A DNA stretch of 64,000 nt from Micavibrio sp. UBA6147 (GTDB lineage Bacteria; Pseudomonadota; Alphaproteobacteria; Micavibrionales; UBA1664): assembly GCA_002423185.1 (NCBI GenBank), contig DIUX01000006.1, positions 124,235-188,234 of the forward strand, given 5' to 3'. Made by a program: the position numbers and the translations under genes. Shown in pieces: positions 52,595-63,657 of the stretch (position 1 is its first letter; each line of letters opens with the position of its first letter). Below the pieces are notes generated by a model. It was given only the letters and a program-made list of their open reading frames with translations, did no database searches and was not told the origin of the DNA.

Positions 52595-53821
52595 ATGGCC
52601 AAAAAAACCGGACGGATCACCAAATGGATCGCAGGAATAGCCGTCATTGCGCTGGTCTGCGGCGGCGGATATGCCGCGTTTCATTACAGGGCGAAAAGCA
52701 AAGCGACCACCGCCAATGCCCAGAGCTTCGTAACCATTGCCCGCGGCAATGTCGAACAAACCGTCACCGCGCAAGGCAAGCTGGAGCCTAAAAACTATGT
52801 TGATGTCGGGGCGCAGGTTTCAGGCCAGCTCAACCGCCTTCATGTTGATATTGGTGACACGGTCAAAAAAGACGCTCTCATCGCCGAAATCGACCCCGAG
52901 ATTTATGAAACACAGGTTGAGGCCGACATGGCGCGGCTCAAGACCCTGTCATCCCAACGCGCGGTGCAAGAGGCGCAAGTCCGCCAAGCCCAGCAAAAAT
53001 TCGACCGCAATGAACGCCTCATCAAATCCAAGGCCATTTCAAACGAGGCCTTCCAAGACGCCGAAACGGCCTTATTGATCGCCAAGGCCGAGCTTGACGC
53101 CCTTGACTCACAAATCGAGGAAGCCAACTCAACCCTTGAAGGCAACAAAGCCAATTTGAATTATACCCGCATTTTCGCGCCGATGGACGGTACGGTGGTG
53201 AGCGTCACCGCCAAGGAAGGCGAAACCCTCAACGCCAATCAAACAACCCCGACCATCGTGCAACTCGCCGATCTCAACACCATGACCGCACGGGCGCAGG
53301 TCGCCGAGGCCGACATCACCAAATTAAAGACCGGCATGCCGGTTTATTTCACCACGATGGGGGCACAAAATAGGCAATGGAACGGTACAGTGCGGCAAAT
53401 CCTCCCCACCCCCGAAACGATCAACGATGTTGTCCTTTATAATGTTTTGGTCGATGCCGACAACACAGACCGTCAATTGATGAGCGGTATGACCACACAG
53501 ATGTTCTTTATTTTGGAGAAGGCCGAAAACGTGCCGGTGATCCCCACCAAGGCCTTGCTCAAACGTGACCGCGAGGCCGGCAAAGCCGCAAAAGACGCGG
53601 CGGGGGATGCCTATATCGTCAAGACATTGAAAAATGGCGCAATCACCGAACAAACCGTTTTCGTCGGCGCAACCGACCGTATCGCGGCGCAAATCCTGTC
53701 CGGCTTGAGTGAGGGCGACCAAGTCGTCATTCCCACCCCCGCGGGAGAGTCCGCGCAAGGCGAAGGCGGCGCAGGGCAAAACGCACGCACGGGCGGGCGA
53801 CGCATGACACCGCGCCTTTAA
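52595..53821 (+). CDS. macA: MacA-like periplasmic adaptor
   Basis: A 408-aa membrane-fusion protein of a tripartite ABC efflux pump. It has one N-terminal membrane helix (about 8-30) and a lipoyl domain (GNVEQTVTAQGKLEP, VSGQLNRLHVDIGD). A coiled-coil hairpin follows (about 105-180), then the second lipoyl half, a beta-barrel domain and a membrane-proximal C-terminus ending in a Gly-rich tail. It would join MacB to the outer-membrane channel encoded two genes downstream. The three genes share one strand and a common order. Substrates of such pumps include macrolides, peptides and heme-related compounds; which apply here is unknown. Confidence 0.9.
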   Translation: MAKKTGRITKWIAGIAVIALVCGGGYAAFHYRAKSKATTANAQSFVTIARGNVEQTVTAQGKLEPKNYVDVGAQVSGQLNRLHVDIGDTVKKDALIAEIDPEIYETQVEADMARLKTLSSQRAVQEAQVRQAQQKFDRNERLIKSKAISNEAFQDAETALLIAKAELDALDSQIEEANSTLEGNKANLNYTRIFAPMDGTVVSVTAKEGETLNANQTTPTIVQLADLNTMTARAQVAEADITKLKTGMPVYFTTMGAQNRQWNGTVRQILPTPETINDVVLYNVLVDADNTDRQLMSGMTTQMFFILEKAENVPVIPTKALLKRDREAGKAAKDAAGDAYIVKTLKNGAITEQTVFVGATDRIAAQILSGLSEGDQVVIPTPAGESAQGEGGAGQNARTGGRRMTPRL

Positions 53822-53925
53822 CGCTGCTTTAAGCTCGACTGATACAAAAAAAAACAACGGCAATAAACGCATCCCGCCGTACTTTGCGACCCTAAGCAAC
53901 CTTATAATAAGGCATTAATCACCCC

Positions 53926-55908
53926 ATGACCGCCCTTATCACCCTTCACGCCATTACGCGCCATTACAGCAGCGGTGACACCGTTGTACGGGCGCTGGAC
54001 GGTGTGTCGCTGGAGATCCAGCGCGGCGAGTTTGTTGCGATTATGGGGCAATCAGGCTCAGGCAAGTCAACCTTGATGAACATCCTCGGTTGCCTTGACC
54101 GCCCCAGCGATGGCACCTACACGATTGACGGGCAAGACGTATCGGCGCTCGACCACAACGCGCTTGCGGCGCTGCGCAACCGGACATTCGGATTTGTGTT
54201 TCAACGCTATAATTTGCTCAACACCTCAACGGCGCAAGAAAATGTCGAACTTCCCGCCCTGTATGCCGGAACGGGCAAGGCCGAACGCCGCAAACGCGCC
54301 CAAGATGTTCTCGCCAGCCTCGGCCTTGGGGATCGCGGCGACCATCGCCCGTCCCAGCTTTCGGGCGGGCAACAACAACGCGTGGCGATTGCCCGCGCCC
54401 TGATGAATAATCCGCCGGTCATCCTTGCCGACGAACCCACCGGCGCCTTGGACAGCACGAGCGGGCAAGACGTGATGCGCTTGCTGCAAGACCTGCACGA
54501 CAGGGGACATACGGTCATCCTGATTACCCATGACGAAGCAGTCGCCTCGCACGCACACCGCATCATCCGCCTCAGTGACGGAAAAATCACCAGTGACGCG
54601 CCCAGCAAGCCATCCGGCGATAAACGCAGCACGAAAAAAGCCGCCCCCACCTTGAATCAAAATATTAAAGAAAAAACGCAACATATTGACTCCGCAAACT
54701 ATTCCGCCGCAACCATGACTGCCGAAACAGGCGAAACTGTGGTCACGGCGCTGCGCTCGCTCCGCGCCAATTTGTTTCGCACCATGCTCACCCTTCTTGG
54801 GATCGTCATCGGCGTGGCGGCGGTCATCACCATGATGGCGGTCGGAAACGGGAGTAAACAAAGCGTTCTGGACAGGATCAGCGCAATGGGCACGAATATC
54901 CTGAGTGTGCGCCCTGGCGCCCCCGGAATACGCTCCACAGGCAGCATCGCCACCATGACCATCGCCGATGCCGAAGCCATCGAAGCCCTTGATAACATCG
55001 AGGTCGTCGTACCGGAACGCAACGGTAATAAAACCGTCCGTTACGGCAGCACAGACTACGCCACCAGCATCCAAGCCGTCGGCGCGGGATTGCCGATTGC
55101 CCGCGATTGGGCGGTGGCGGAGGGGCAATTCTTCACCCTGCCCGACCTTGACTCCTACGCCCCCGTTGCGGTGCTGGGCAGTACGGTTGCCAAACTCCTC
55201 TTCCCCGACGGGGCGGATGCGGTCGGCGAATACATCTTGATTGGAAACATTCCGTTTGAAGTCATTGGAATCATGTCTGAAAAAGGCGCCGCCCCATGGG
55301 GGCGCGACCAAGACGATACGGTATTTGTGCCCGTCACGACCGGCCTTGTGCGCCTGTTTGGGCGGTCGTTTTTAAACAGCATCACCGTCAAAGTCATCGG
55401 CACGGACACGATTGACGCCACCGAGGCCGCGATTACCGAATTATTGATCGACCGCCATAAGGTTGAGGATTTTTCGGTGCGCAACACGGCGTCCTTCCTT
55501 GAAATGGCGGCGGAAACGCAAAACACATTGACCATCTTGCTCGGCGCGGTGGCGGCGATATCGCTGCTTGTCGGCGGCATCGGGGTGATGAATATCATGT
55601 TGGTGAGCGTTACCGAACGCACCCGCGAAATCGGGGTGCGCATGGCGATTGGCGCGCGGCGGCGGGATATTTTATTTCAATTCAATACCGAAGCCGCGAT
55701 TGTCTGCACCATTGGTGGGGCAATCGGCATCGCCACGGGCGTTGGCGCGGGCATGATTATTGCCTTGTTTGGCGTGAATATTTTGTTTTCTACGGGGCCG
55801 GCGGTGCTGGCCTTTATATGCGCGGTTGCGACAGGGCTGGTTTTTGGTTATCTTCCGGCGCGAAAAGCCGCCCATCTTGACCCCGTTGTGGCGCTCAGCA
55901 CGGAATGA
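53926..55908 (+). CDS. macB: MacB-like ABC transporter (ATPase plus permease)
   Basis: A 660-aa protein. The N-terminal ATPase (1-225) has Walker A MGQSGSGKST, signature LSGGQQQRVA and Walker B VILADEPTGALD, all intact. A linker of about 55 residues leads to the first membrane helix (about 285-310), a periplasmic MacB core domain (about 310-530) and three C-terminal membrane helices of the FtsX type with GGIGVMNIMLVSVTERTREI. The order is that of MacB, a mechanotransmission pump. The stop overlaps a possible start of the next gene. An intact ATPase contrasts with the degenerate secretion ATPases near the window start. Confidence 0.94.
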   Translation: MTALITLHAITRHYSSGDTVVRALDGVSLEIQRGEFVAIMGQSGSGKSTLMNILGCLDRPSDGTYTIDGQDVSALDHNALAALRNRTFGFVFQRYNLLNTSTAQENVELPALYAGTGKAERRKRAQDVLASLGLGDRGDHRPSQLSGGQQQRVAIARALMNNPPVILADEPTGALDSTSGQDVMRLLQDLHDRGHTVILITHDEAVASHAHRIIRLSDGKITSDAPSKPSGDKRSTKKAAPTLNQNIKEKTQHIDSANYSAATMTAETGETVVTALRSLRANLFRTMLTLLGIVIGVAAVITMMAVGNGSKQSVLDRISAMGTNILSVRPGAPGIRSTGSIATMTIADAEAIEALDNIEVVVPERNGNKTVRYGSTDYATSIQAVGAGLPIARDWAVAEGQFFTLPDLDSYAPVAVLGSTVAKLLFPDGADAVGEYILIGNIPFEVIGIMSEKGAAPWGRDQDDTVFVPVTTGLVRLFGRSFLNSITVKVIGTDTIDATEAAITELLIDRHKVEDFSVRNTASFLEMAAETQNTLTILLGAVAAISLLVGGIGVMNIMLVSVTERTREIGVRMAIGARRRDILFQFNTEAAIVCTIGGAIGIATGVGAGMIIALFGVNILFSTGPAVLAFICAVATGLVFGYLPARKAAHLDPVVALSTE

Positions 55909-55958
55909 CGCAGATTAACGACCCCTTTAATAAACACGAAAGAACAAAGAGTTACACC

Positions 55959-57404
55959 ATGCAAACACCATACACTGCCTCCGCCGCGAAACGCCGCCTG
56001 TCCTTCGGGCATTTGGTCGCCCTGCCGCTGTTTTGTTTCAGTCTTGCGGCCTGTTCCGTTGGGTCGGAGTATCAAAGGCCGGCGCTTGATTTGCCAACGC
56101 AGTGGAGTGTGGAGCAAAGCGCCGAACAAGCCGAAGCCGCCGCCATCAACCCCGATTGGTGGAGCAATTTCAACAGCATCCCGCTCGATTTATTCGTTGC
56201 CGAGGCACTCGCCAATAACAATGACGTCCGTGCCGCGATCAGCCGTATCGAGCAATCCCGCGCCGCCCTTAAAATCGCGGGGGCGGATTTGCTCCCCTCC
56301 GCCGCCGCCACGGCGGGTGCCAGCCGCACCCGCACCGATGTCGAGGCCGTCAAACCGCGATACGGCAGCAGCCTGTCCGCCGGAGCCGGCATTTCATACG
56401 AGCTTGACTTGTTCGGCGCCAATCGCGCCGGTGTTGATGCCGCCGCCGCAGGGCTGGACGGCACACGCTATGACATGGAGGCCTTGCGCCTCATCGTTGC
56501 CGGCGACGTCGCGCAAGGGTATTTGAGCGTCATAACCTTGCAAGAGCGTGTGCGCATCGCCACCGCCAACCTTGACAAAGCCAATGATATTTTACGGATC
56601 GTGCAGGCGCGCTATGACGCGGGCGCAACCTCCGCTCTTGACGTGACCCAGCAAAAGAGCAATGTGGCGAGCCGTAAAGCCGCCCGCGCGGCACTAGAGC
56701 TTCAGCTCGAACAAGCCGAAAACGCCCTTGCGGTTTTAATCGGACGGGCGCCGCAGGATTTTGACGTGGCCTATGAACGGCTTCAAGGCCTCACCATCCC
56801 CGACATCACCCCGATCATGCCCGCCACCTTGCTGGAGCGCCGCCCCGATATTCGCAGCGCCGAGGCCGATCTTGTCGCCGCCAATGCCGACATCACCGCC
56901 GCCCGCGCCGCGTTTTTCCCCAGTATAGGCCTGAACCTCAACTCCAGCGTCGCCGCCGCCGGATTTGGCGACCCCGTGACCACGGTTTTGGCCTTGGCAT
57001 CGTCCCTGTCCACCCCGATCTTCCAAGGTGGGCGACTTGAGGGCGGAGTTGAGCGCACCAGCGCCCGCCAAAGCGAATTGATCGAAACCTATAAAAAAGC
57101 GATCCTGACATCCTTCCAAGATGTTGAAAATGCCCTGAGTGCCGCGCGTGTTGCGGATGAACGGGCGCAATACCTCGCCACCGCCCGCACAGAATCCGAA
57201 AAAGCCTATACCATGTCCAAGGAACTCTATGACGCGGGGAGCATTGACTTCCAAGCCTTGCTCGACACCCAGACCAGCCTTTTGAACGCGCAGGACAGCT
57301 ATATCCAAGCCCGTCTTGACCGGTTCTCCGCCGCTATTGATTTATACAAAGCACTTGGCGGCGGCTGGGATGGAAACTCTGGCGGCGACTCTGGCGGCGA
57401 ATAG
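55959..57404 (+). CDS. NodT/TolC-family outer-membrane efflux lipoprotein
   Basis: A 481-aa outer-membrane factor forming the exit duct of the MacAB-type pump. The signal sequence has lipobox LAAC (Cys at about residue 32). Two outer-membrane efflux protein repeats follow, with the long periplasmic helices typical of the RND-type NodT family (ISRIEQSRAALKIAGADLLP, LLERRPDIRSAEADLVAANA). I start at the ATG at 55959 so the signal peptide has a normal length. An in-frame ATG at 55905 overlaps the macB stop as ATGA and may contribute to translational coupling. Confidence 0.9.
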   Translation: MQTPYTASAAKRRLSFGHLVALPLFCFSLAACSVGSEYQRPALDLPTQWSVEQSAEQAEAAAINPDWWSNFNSIPLDLFVAEALANNNDVRAAISRIEQSRAALKIAGADLLPSAAATAGASRTRTDVEAVKPRYGSSLSAGAGISYELDLFGANRAGVDAAAAGLDGTRYDMEALRLIVAGDVAQGYLSVITLQERVRIATANLDKANDILRIVQARYDAGATSALDVTQQKSNVASRKAARAALELQLEQAENALAVLIGRAPQDFDVAYERLQGLTIPDITPIMPATLLERRPDIRSAEADLVAANADITAARAAFFPSIGLNLNSSVAAAGFGDPVTTVLALASSLSTPIFQGGRLEGGVERTSARQSELIETYKKAILTSFQDVENALSAARVADERAQYLATARTESEKAYTMSKELYDAGSIDFQALLDTQTSLLNAQDSYIQARLDRFSAAIDLYKALGGGWDGNSGGDSGGE

Positions 57405-57438
57405 CCCGCACCCCGCACTTATCCTCGCCAATTCGCAG

Positions 57439-57465
57439 AAAAACCGCCACATATCGGCGGTTTTT
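57439..57465 (+). terminator. Rho-independent terminator of the efflux operon
   Basis: AAAAACCGCC / GGCGGTTTTT is a perfect 10-bp stem with a 7-base loop and a terminal T run, 34 bases after the efflux channel stop. Confidence 0.92.
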
Positions 57466-57640
57466 CTGTGCCTTTTCGCAACGCCCACTTACGGCCTTTT
57501 ATTAGACATAAAACCGCCGCAAAGGCATTTTATCCTGTGATCAAGTGATACAAATAGAATCCCCCCATATAGGCTAGGAATGGATTCTGTGTTATAAAAT
57601 TCTGCCCCAATAAAAACAGTCCAACGCACAGGATCACCCG

Positions 57641-60600
57641 ATGACCAGAGCCGCACCGCGCCTGACTTCCCAGTACACACCGCGTTTACCGCGCCTTGGA
57701 GCGAGCTTCCCTTTCACCGGTTTCTTGCGCCTCACCGCGATGGCCTTGCTCATCAGCAGTTTTCTATGGATCGGCACCGCAGCCGCGCAAAGCGAAACAT
57801 CAGACGCCATGCCGGACGGCACCAAAGACCCGATTTTCGTAACACTGCAAACATGGGGCGACATAAACGGCAAAGCCCCGCTCTCCGTCAATCTTCAGAG
57901 CAATACCCCCCTTTGCCGTGCCTATTATGGCGATAAAAATTACTGGCGCGGTTGTAGCAAACGCCTCGGCATGGCGGGGCAACGTGCCGACCAAGGCATC
58001 ACCATCACCCCCGCCATCAAAGGCGAATGGCGGTGGGAGGATGACGACAGGCTCAATTTCACTCCATCCGAATATTGGCACGCCGGAACGCATTATACCG
58101 TCGCGATTGACCTTGACGCCATGAATGTGCCGTCATCCGTGCGCATCTCTTCCGACGACAAAACCCACGCACGGCGCGGGACATTGATGGTCAACAGTGA
58201 AAATCTCAACATCGCCATCGGCGATATGGGCTATATGCAAGACCCAGACACTCCGTCAAAGCGACTGGTGAGTGCGCGGCTCAGCTTTAATTACCCCGTC
58301 ACGCCGGAGGCATTGAAAAACAGCCTGTCTTTTGAAGAAGACGGCGTACAGGTGGAGGACGCCCCCTTTGAACTCACGGTCGCGAATGACCATCTGAGCG
58401 CCGTTGTGACATATCCGATCAAAAAATTACCGGATGTTGAGCGCAGCCTCCTCCTCACCGTCGCTGGCGGCCTTGCCCCCGAATTCGGCGGCAAAACAAG
58501 CCGAGGAAAATTCACGGAACGCACCAGAATCCCGAGCATAAAAACATGGCTGGCGATTAACAAAGCCAGCGCCACCATCACCCGTGACGCCGCCGGAACG
58601 CCACACCAATCCTTGATGATCGAAACCAATGTCAAGGCCGACCCCGCCAATATTCTGGCCAAGACCACGGTCTATTTATTGCCCGAACACCACCCCGCCA
58701 CCAGCGCCGCCAACCAACATACCGATGCAAAAGACAAGAAAAACGCCCGCCCCTATGCATGGGGGGCCGATAACGAAGTCACGCCCGAGATCCTCGCCCT
58801 GTCGACCAAGATCACGCCCCGATTGATGGATGAGGGCAAGGGCAAGGCCGCCGCGCCAAGCCATACATCAGGCAATAAATCCTATGCAACGCAAACCGCA
58901 CTATTGCTCGATGTTCCGGCAAAGCGTTATGTCTATGTGATTGTGGAAGAAGGCCTCGAAGCTTTCGCCGGATATACGCTCGAAAAACCGTTCCGCGCCA
59001 TTCGCGCCACACCGGAATGGCCGCACGACATCGCGATTATGCAGGAGGGGAGCATCCTGTCCCTCAACGGCTCAAAAACCCTGTCGCTTCATGCCCGCGG
59101 CACGGACGCGCTTGATATTCGCATCGCCCAGATTTTGCCCTCGGCTTTGCATCATTTCATCACCCAAACCGAAGGCGACATTCGCACCCCCAATTTCAGA
59201 AACTGGACATTTGACGAAGACGATATTGCGCAGATCGACACAAAAACCATCAAAATGGCCTATGCTTCGCCCTATGAGTCGCAATATGCGGCTTTGGATT
59301 TCGCACCCTATCTGAAGGATGGCAAAAAGGGCATTTTCCTTCTTGGCATCACCGGAAGAAACGACGGCAAAATCACCGGAAAAACCCAGCAACGCTTTGT
59401 GATGGTGAGTGACCTTGGCCTGATGGTCAAAACGGGGGCGGACGGCGCACGTCATGTGTTTGTCGCCTCGTTCTCTGGCGGAGAACCGACCGATAAGGCA
59501 CAGATAACCGTCCTCGGCCGCAACGGCCTTGCGGTGTTCAACGGCGAAACAGACAAAGACGGTCATGTCCAAATTCCCGATTTGAGCGGCTTTTCACAGC
59601 AACAAAGCCCTGTTGCGATCATCGCGCAAAAGGGGGATGATTTTTCGTTTATCCCTTTTTACCGCGAAGACCGCCTGATCAACACATCGAGATTTGATGT
59701 CGGCGGCAACCGCATTGCGGCCAACGGCTTGACGGGCTTTGCCTTTACCGATCGCGGCATATACCGCCCAGGGGAGGAGGCGCATATCGCCTTCATCGTC
59801 AAGGACGCCGATTGGTCGAAACCGACCCGCAAGGCCTTGCCCAATCCCCTCCCCCTCAAGGCCGTCATCACTGACCCGCGCGGGCGCATTGCGCTGGAGG
59901 AAATTATCCCTTTCGGCGCCGAAGGGTTTGAGAGCATTACCCTGCCGACCACTGAGCTTTCCGCCACCGGTCATTACACCGCGAATCTGTACATCACCCA
60001 AGACGGCGCGGCCGGTGCATGGCTGGGCAGCACGACATTCCAAGTCGAGGATTTCCAGCCCGACCGCATGACCATCAAAACCACCTTCAAAAGCGGCGAA
60101 CAAGACGTGACACTTGAAGAAGGATGGGTCAAGCCGCACGACCTCGCCGCCCGCGTCATGTTAAAGAACCTCTACGGCACGCCTGCCTCCAACCGCAAGA
60201 TTACGGGTCAGGTGAGCCTGTCCCCCGCCAAATTATCGTTCAAGGCGTGGCCTGATTTCCACTTTTACGATGCCTATCCGGCGAAGCCGCGCCAAATCAC
60301 CTATGCCCTTGAAGACACCACTACGGACGACAAGGGTGAGGCTGTCTTGCCGCTCAATTTGATGCGTCAGGACAACGCGACCTATGCCGTCAGTGTCGAA
60401 ACACGCGGGTTTGAGGCCGGAAGCGGGCGCGGCGTCACCGCCTTTGCCACCATCGCCTCCTCGCCCATGGATTTCGCCGTCGGCATCAAGACAACGGCCC
60501 GCACTGCCTATTTAAAACAGGGCGGAACATACGGCGTTGACGTCATCGCCGTTGCCCCCGATCTTTCCCCCCTTGCGGCGAAGGGGCTGCGCATGACGCT

Positions 60601-63600
60601 CTATGGCAAGAGCTTTGTTTCCTCGTTGGTGAAACGCGGCGACGGGTCTTTTGCCTATGAATCTGTTGAGCGGATCGAGAAAATATCGACCGAGGACTAT
60701 GCCATCGCCAAAACCGGCACGCATCTTGTGTTGCCCAGTGATGCGCTTGGCGATTTTATCTACAAGATCGAAGGCAAAGACGGCTTGGTTCACGCCGAGA
60801 TTCCGTTCTCTGTTGCCGGTGAAGGCCAACGCAGCAAAGGCCTCGATAAAGAAACGACCTTGAGCGTCAAGCTCTCCTCCGAACGGATCAAACCGGGGGA
60901 TGATGTTGAACTCCACATCACCGCGCCCTATGCAGGGGCGGGGTTGATTACGGTTGAGGGCGAGTCCGTCGCGGCCTATCAATGGTTCAAAACCACAACA
61001 ACCGACAGCTTGCAACGCATCACCATCCCCGCCGATTTTGCCGGCAAAGGCTATATCAGCGTTGCCTTTTTCCGTGACATAAACGCGAAGGAGATTTACG
61101 CAAGCCCCCTCAGCACCGCCATCGTGCCGTTCATCGCCGATCCGGCGGCGCAGACCCTTGCCCTTACGCTGGACGTGCCGGATGTTGTGCCCCCCGCATC
61201 CCCCGTCACCGTGACCTACAGCGCCAATAAAAAAGGCAAAGCGATTATCTTTGCCGTGGATGAAGGGATTTTACAGGTTGCGCGCTATCAAACGCCCGAC
61301 CCGCTCGACTTCTTCCTGCTCAACCGCGCGTTACAGGTTGAAACGGCGCAAATGCTCGATTTGCTCATGCCGGAATATGCGTTGGTGAAGGAACTCTCCG
61401 CCCATGGTGGCGGCGCGGCGGCCATGGATGCCGCGATGGGCAAGCATTTAAACCCGTTCCGCCGCAAAACACTGGCGCCCGCCGTGTTTTGGTCGGGGTT
61501 TGTCGATGTGGACACCACACCGCGCAGCCTCACCATCACCCCCCCTGGCCATTTCAACGGCACGATGCGGGTGATGGCGGTCGCCGTATCCGCCGATGGC
61601 TTAAATAACGCAGAATCCACGACCGCATCATCCTCAGCATCATCCTTAGCATCATCCTCAGGCGCGATGGGGCACGCCGAACATGCCCTGACGGTGCGCG
61701 GTGCATTGATCGTCACGCCCGTTGTGCCCAACACCCTCGCCCCAACGGACGAAGCGGAGATCAGCGCGACCATCGCCAATAACCTCCCCTTTGACGAGAG
61801 TGGCTCATCCCCCGCCCCGCAAGACGAGATCGGCCTCAGCGCCACCGTCACGGGCGGGGTTGAGATCATAACCCCCTTTCCCGCGAGCATCACAATAGCC
61901 CGCGGAAGTGAACAGAGCGTCACGATGCGGATCAAGGCGAATGAGGCGCTCGGCAACGCCGATATTCGTATCACGGCGACGGCAACCGGCGAAGGCGGAG
62001 CGTTCACTCAGAGCGCCGAAGCCTCTCTTTCCGTGCGCCCCGCAACGCCCCTGCAAACAAGTTTGAGCAGTGGCTACGCCGAAAAAGGTTTGGCAACCAT
62101 CACGCCAAGCCGTGCGTTATTCCCGCAAAAGGCCGAAAAGACCCTCGCCGCATCGGCTTTGCCGACGCCGTTTATCGTCGGGCTTACGCGCTATCTTGAC
62201 GGGTTCGCCTATGGCTGCACCGAACAAATCATCAGCAAAGCCATGCCTCAGCTCATGACCAGCGGCTTGCTCCCCGCAAACGGTGCAGGCTCCGCAAAAG
62301 ACTCCCGCGCCCCCCTCATCGCCGCCATCGCGACCTTGCGGATGCGGCAGACCGAAGACGGGGGATTCTCGTTGTGGAACGGCGGATACGAAGAAGACGA
62401 CCTCGCCAGTCTTCACGCGACCGAGTTTCTTCTTCGGGCGCGGGAGGCCGGCCTTGCCGTGCCGTCCGACATGGTGGATCCTGCTTTGCGCTATCTGCGC
62501 GATTGGGTGAACCGCGCGATTTTGACCGATGCTGATGCACGGGCGAAGGCGCACGGGATTTATTTGCTCACCCGCGGCGGCTATGTCACCACCAATGAAA
62601 TCCTGCATGTCACCGATTATTTCGGCGACCGCAACAGGGATTGGAAGGCCGATTTTACAGGCCTGTACATCGCCGCGTCTTACGCGATGATGCAACAAAA
62701 GACCCTCGCCGATGACACGCTGGACGCGTTTGAGGCGGCGCTCAAGAAAACCGCTCTGTCCTTCGCCGCGAAACCCGCCGACAAAGGAGCGTTGCAAGGG
62801 CCGTGGACGGACATTTACAATCCGTTTGTCATCCAAGCCCGCGCCATTGCCATCACCGCCGAATATTTCCCGCAGCGTTTTGAAACTCTTGACCCTGCAT
62901 CGATCCGAACCCTTGCAGGATTTGTGAAGGAGAGCCGTTACAACACCCTGTCCGCCGCCTATGCGATTGACGCCTTCGCGCATTATGCATCCATGGCGCA
63001 AAAACGGATCAATCAATCAAACATCACCGTCACGGCGGACGATCAAGCCTTGGAACGCGGCGGCGATGAATACACCATCCCAATCGACGCGCAATCCATC
63101 GCGTTATCGATTGATCCGGCGCAGGCGCTGTATTACACCCTGAGCGAAACAGGCTTTGACCGCGATGCTTTGGCACAAGCCGCCTTTGCGCAAGGGCTGG
63201 AGGTGAGCCGCCATTACAGACTCCCTGACGGAACCTTGCTTGGAGGCGAGCTAGAAAACGCCGCCATCGCCATCCCGCTTGGCGATGTGATCGAGGCCGT
63301 CATCACCATTCGCGCCACGGAAAAACCAGTTGAAAGTGTCGCGATTGTCGATATTTTGCCCGCCGGATTCATCCCTGAATCAAGCGGCAGTGTGGGGCTT
63401 AATTCCGTCAGCGGCTCAAATTTTGTTCCGCAATTTGCGGAGCAACGCGAAGACCGCATAATTTTGTTCGGCGATATTCCGACCCAAGAACGCGTCTTTA
63501 TTTACCGCCTGCGCGCCGCGGCAAAGGGCGATTTCATCATCCCTCCCGTCTATGCCGAAGCGATGTACAACATCACGCAAAAAGCACGCGGCACGAGCGG

Positions 63601-63631
63601 GCACGTCACCATCGCGGATGATAAGCCATAG
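57641..63631 (+). CDS. Bacterial alpha-2-macroglobulin with thioester motif
   Basis: A 1996-aa exported protein thought to trap attacking proteases in the periplasm. A signal sequence (about 25-45, ending TAAAQ) is followed by many macroglobulin-type beta domains, including the MG-type GFAFTDRGIYRPGEEAHIAF element. An alpha-helical thioester domain has C1526-T-E-Q1529 (YGCTEQ), so the covalent trap is intact. The receptor-type C-terminal beta domain ends near 1990. Length and organisation match the large YfhM/YfaS type. It precedes a PBP1C gene, the well-known partner, which suggests joint repair of a damaged cell wall. No lipobox is obvious, so it may be free or held by its N-terminal segment. 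Confidence 0.94.
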   Translation: MTRAAPRLTSQYTPRLPRLGASFPFTGFLRLTAMALLISSFLWIGTAAAQSETSDAMPDGTKDPIFVTLQTWGDINGKAPLSVNLQSNTPLCRAYYGDKNYWRGCSKRLGMAGQRADQGITITPAIKGEWRWEDDDRLNFTPSEYWHAGTHYTVAIDLDAMNVPSSVRISSDDKTHARRGTLMVNSENLNIAIGDMGYMQDPDTPSKRLVSARLSFNYPVTPEALKNSLSFEEDGVQVEDAPFELTVANDHLSAVVTYPIKKLPDVERSLLLTVAGGLAPEFGGKTSRGKFTERTRIPSIKTWLAINKASATITRDAAGTPHQSLMIETNVKADPANILAKTTVYLLPEHHPATSAANQHTDAKDKKNARPYAWGADNEVTPEILALSTKITPRLMDEGKGKAAAPSHTSGNKSYATQTALLLDVPAKRYVYVIVEEGLEAFAGYTLEKPFRAIRATPEWPHDIAIMQEGSILSLNGSKTLSLHARGTDALDIRIAQILPSALHHFITQTEGDIRTPNFRNWTFDEDDIAQIDTKTIKMAYASPYESQYAALDFAPYLKDGKKGIFLLGITGRNDGKITGKTQQRFVMVSDLGLMVKTGADGARHVFVASFSGGEPTDKAQITVLGRNGLAVFNGETDKDGHVQIPDLSGFSQQQSPVAIIAQKGDDFSFIPFYREDRLINTSRFDVGGNRIAANGLTGFAFTDRGIYRPGEEAHIAFIVKDADWSKPTRKALPNPLPLKAVITDPRGRIALEEIIPFGAEGFESITLPTTELSATGHYTANLYITQDGAAGAWLGSTTFQVEDFQPDRMTIKTTFKSGEQDVTLEEGWVKPHDLAARVMLKNLYGTPASNRKITGQVSLSPAKLSFKAWPDFHFYDAYPAKPRQITYALEDTTTDDKGEAVLPLNLMRQDNATYAVSVETRGFEAGSGRGVTAFATIASSPMDFAVGIKTTARTAYLKQGGTYGVDVIAVAPDLSPLAAKGLRMTLYGKSFVSSLVKRGDGSFAYESVERIEKISTEDYAIAKTGTHLVLPSDALGDFIYKIEGKDGLVHAEIPFSVAGEGQRSKGLDKETTLSVKLSSERIKPGDDVELHITAPYAGAGLITVEGESVAAYQWFKTTTTDSLQRITIPADFAGKGYISVAFFRDINAKEIYASPLSTAIVPFIADPAAQTLALTLDVPDVVPPASPVTVTYSANKKGKAIIFAVDEGILQVARYQTPDPLDFFLLNRALQVETAQMLDLLMPEYALVKELSAHGGGAAAMDAAMGKHLNPFRRKTLAPAVFWSGFVDVDTTPRSLTITPPGHFNGTMRVMAVAVSADGLNNAESTTASSSASSLASSSGAMGHAEHALTVRGALIVTPVVPNTLAPTDEAEISATIANNLPFDESGSSPAPQDEIGLSATVTGGVEIITPFPASITIARGSEQSVTMRIKANEALGNADIRITATATGEGGAFTQSAEASLSVRPATPLQTSLSSGYAEKGLATITPSRALFPQKAEKTLAASALPTPFIVGLTRYLDGFAYGCTEQIISKAMPQLMTSGLLPANGAGSAKDSRAPLIAAIATLRMRQTEDGGFSLWNGGYEEDDLASLHATEFLLRAREAGLAVPSDMVDPALRYLRDWVNRAILTDADARAKAHGIYLLTRGGYVTTNEILHVTDYFGDRNRDWKADFTGLYIAASYAMMQQKTLADDTLDAFEAALKKTALSFAAKPADKGALQGPWTDIYNPFVIQARAIAITAEYFPQRFETLDPASIRTLAGFVKESRYNTLSAAYAIDAFAHYASMAQKRINQSNITVTADDQALERGGDEYTIPIDAQSIALSIDPAQALYYTLSETGFDRDALAQAAFAQGLEVSRHYRLPDGTLLGGELENAAIAIPLGDVIEAVITIRATEKPVESVAIVDILPAGFIPESSGSVGLNSVSGSNFVPQFAEQREDRIILFGDIPTQERVFIYRLRAAAKGDFIIPPVYAEAMYNITQKARGTSGHVTIADDKP

Positions 63632-63657
63632 ATGGATGAAGGATAGATAACGGATAG

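Noticed and set aside
54226..55311. 361-codon open frame on the minus strand
   Set aside because: Antisense to macB, whose motifs are complete; low-complexity Gly/Arg composition.
62117..63016. 299-codon open frame on the minus strand
   Set aside because: Antisense to the alpha-2-macroglobulin gene and without any recognisable domain.
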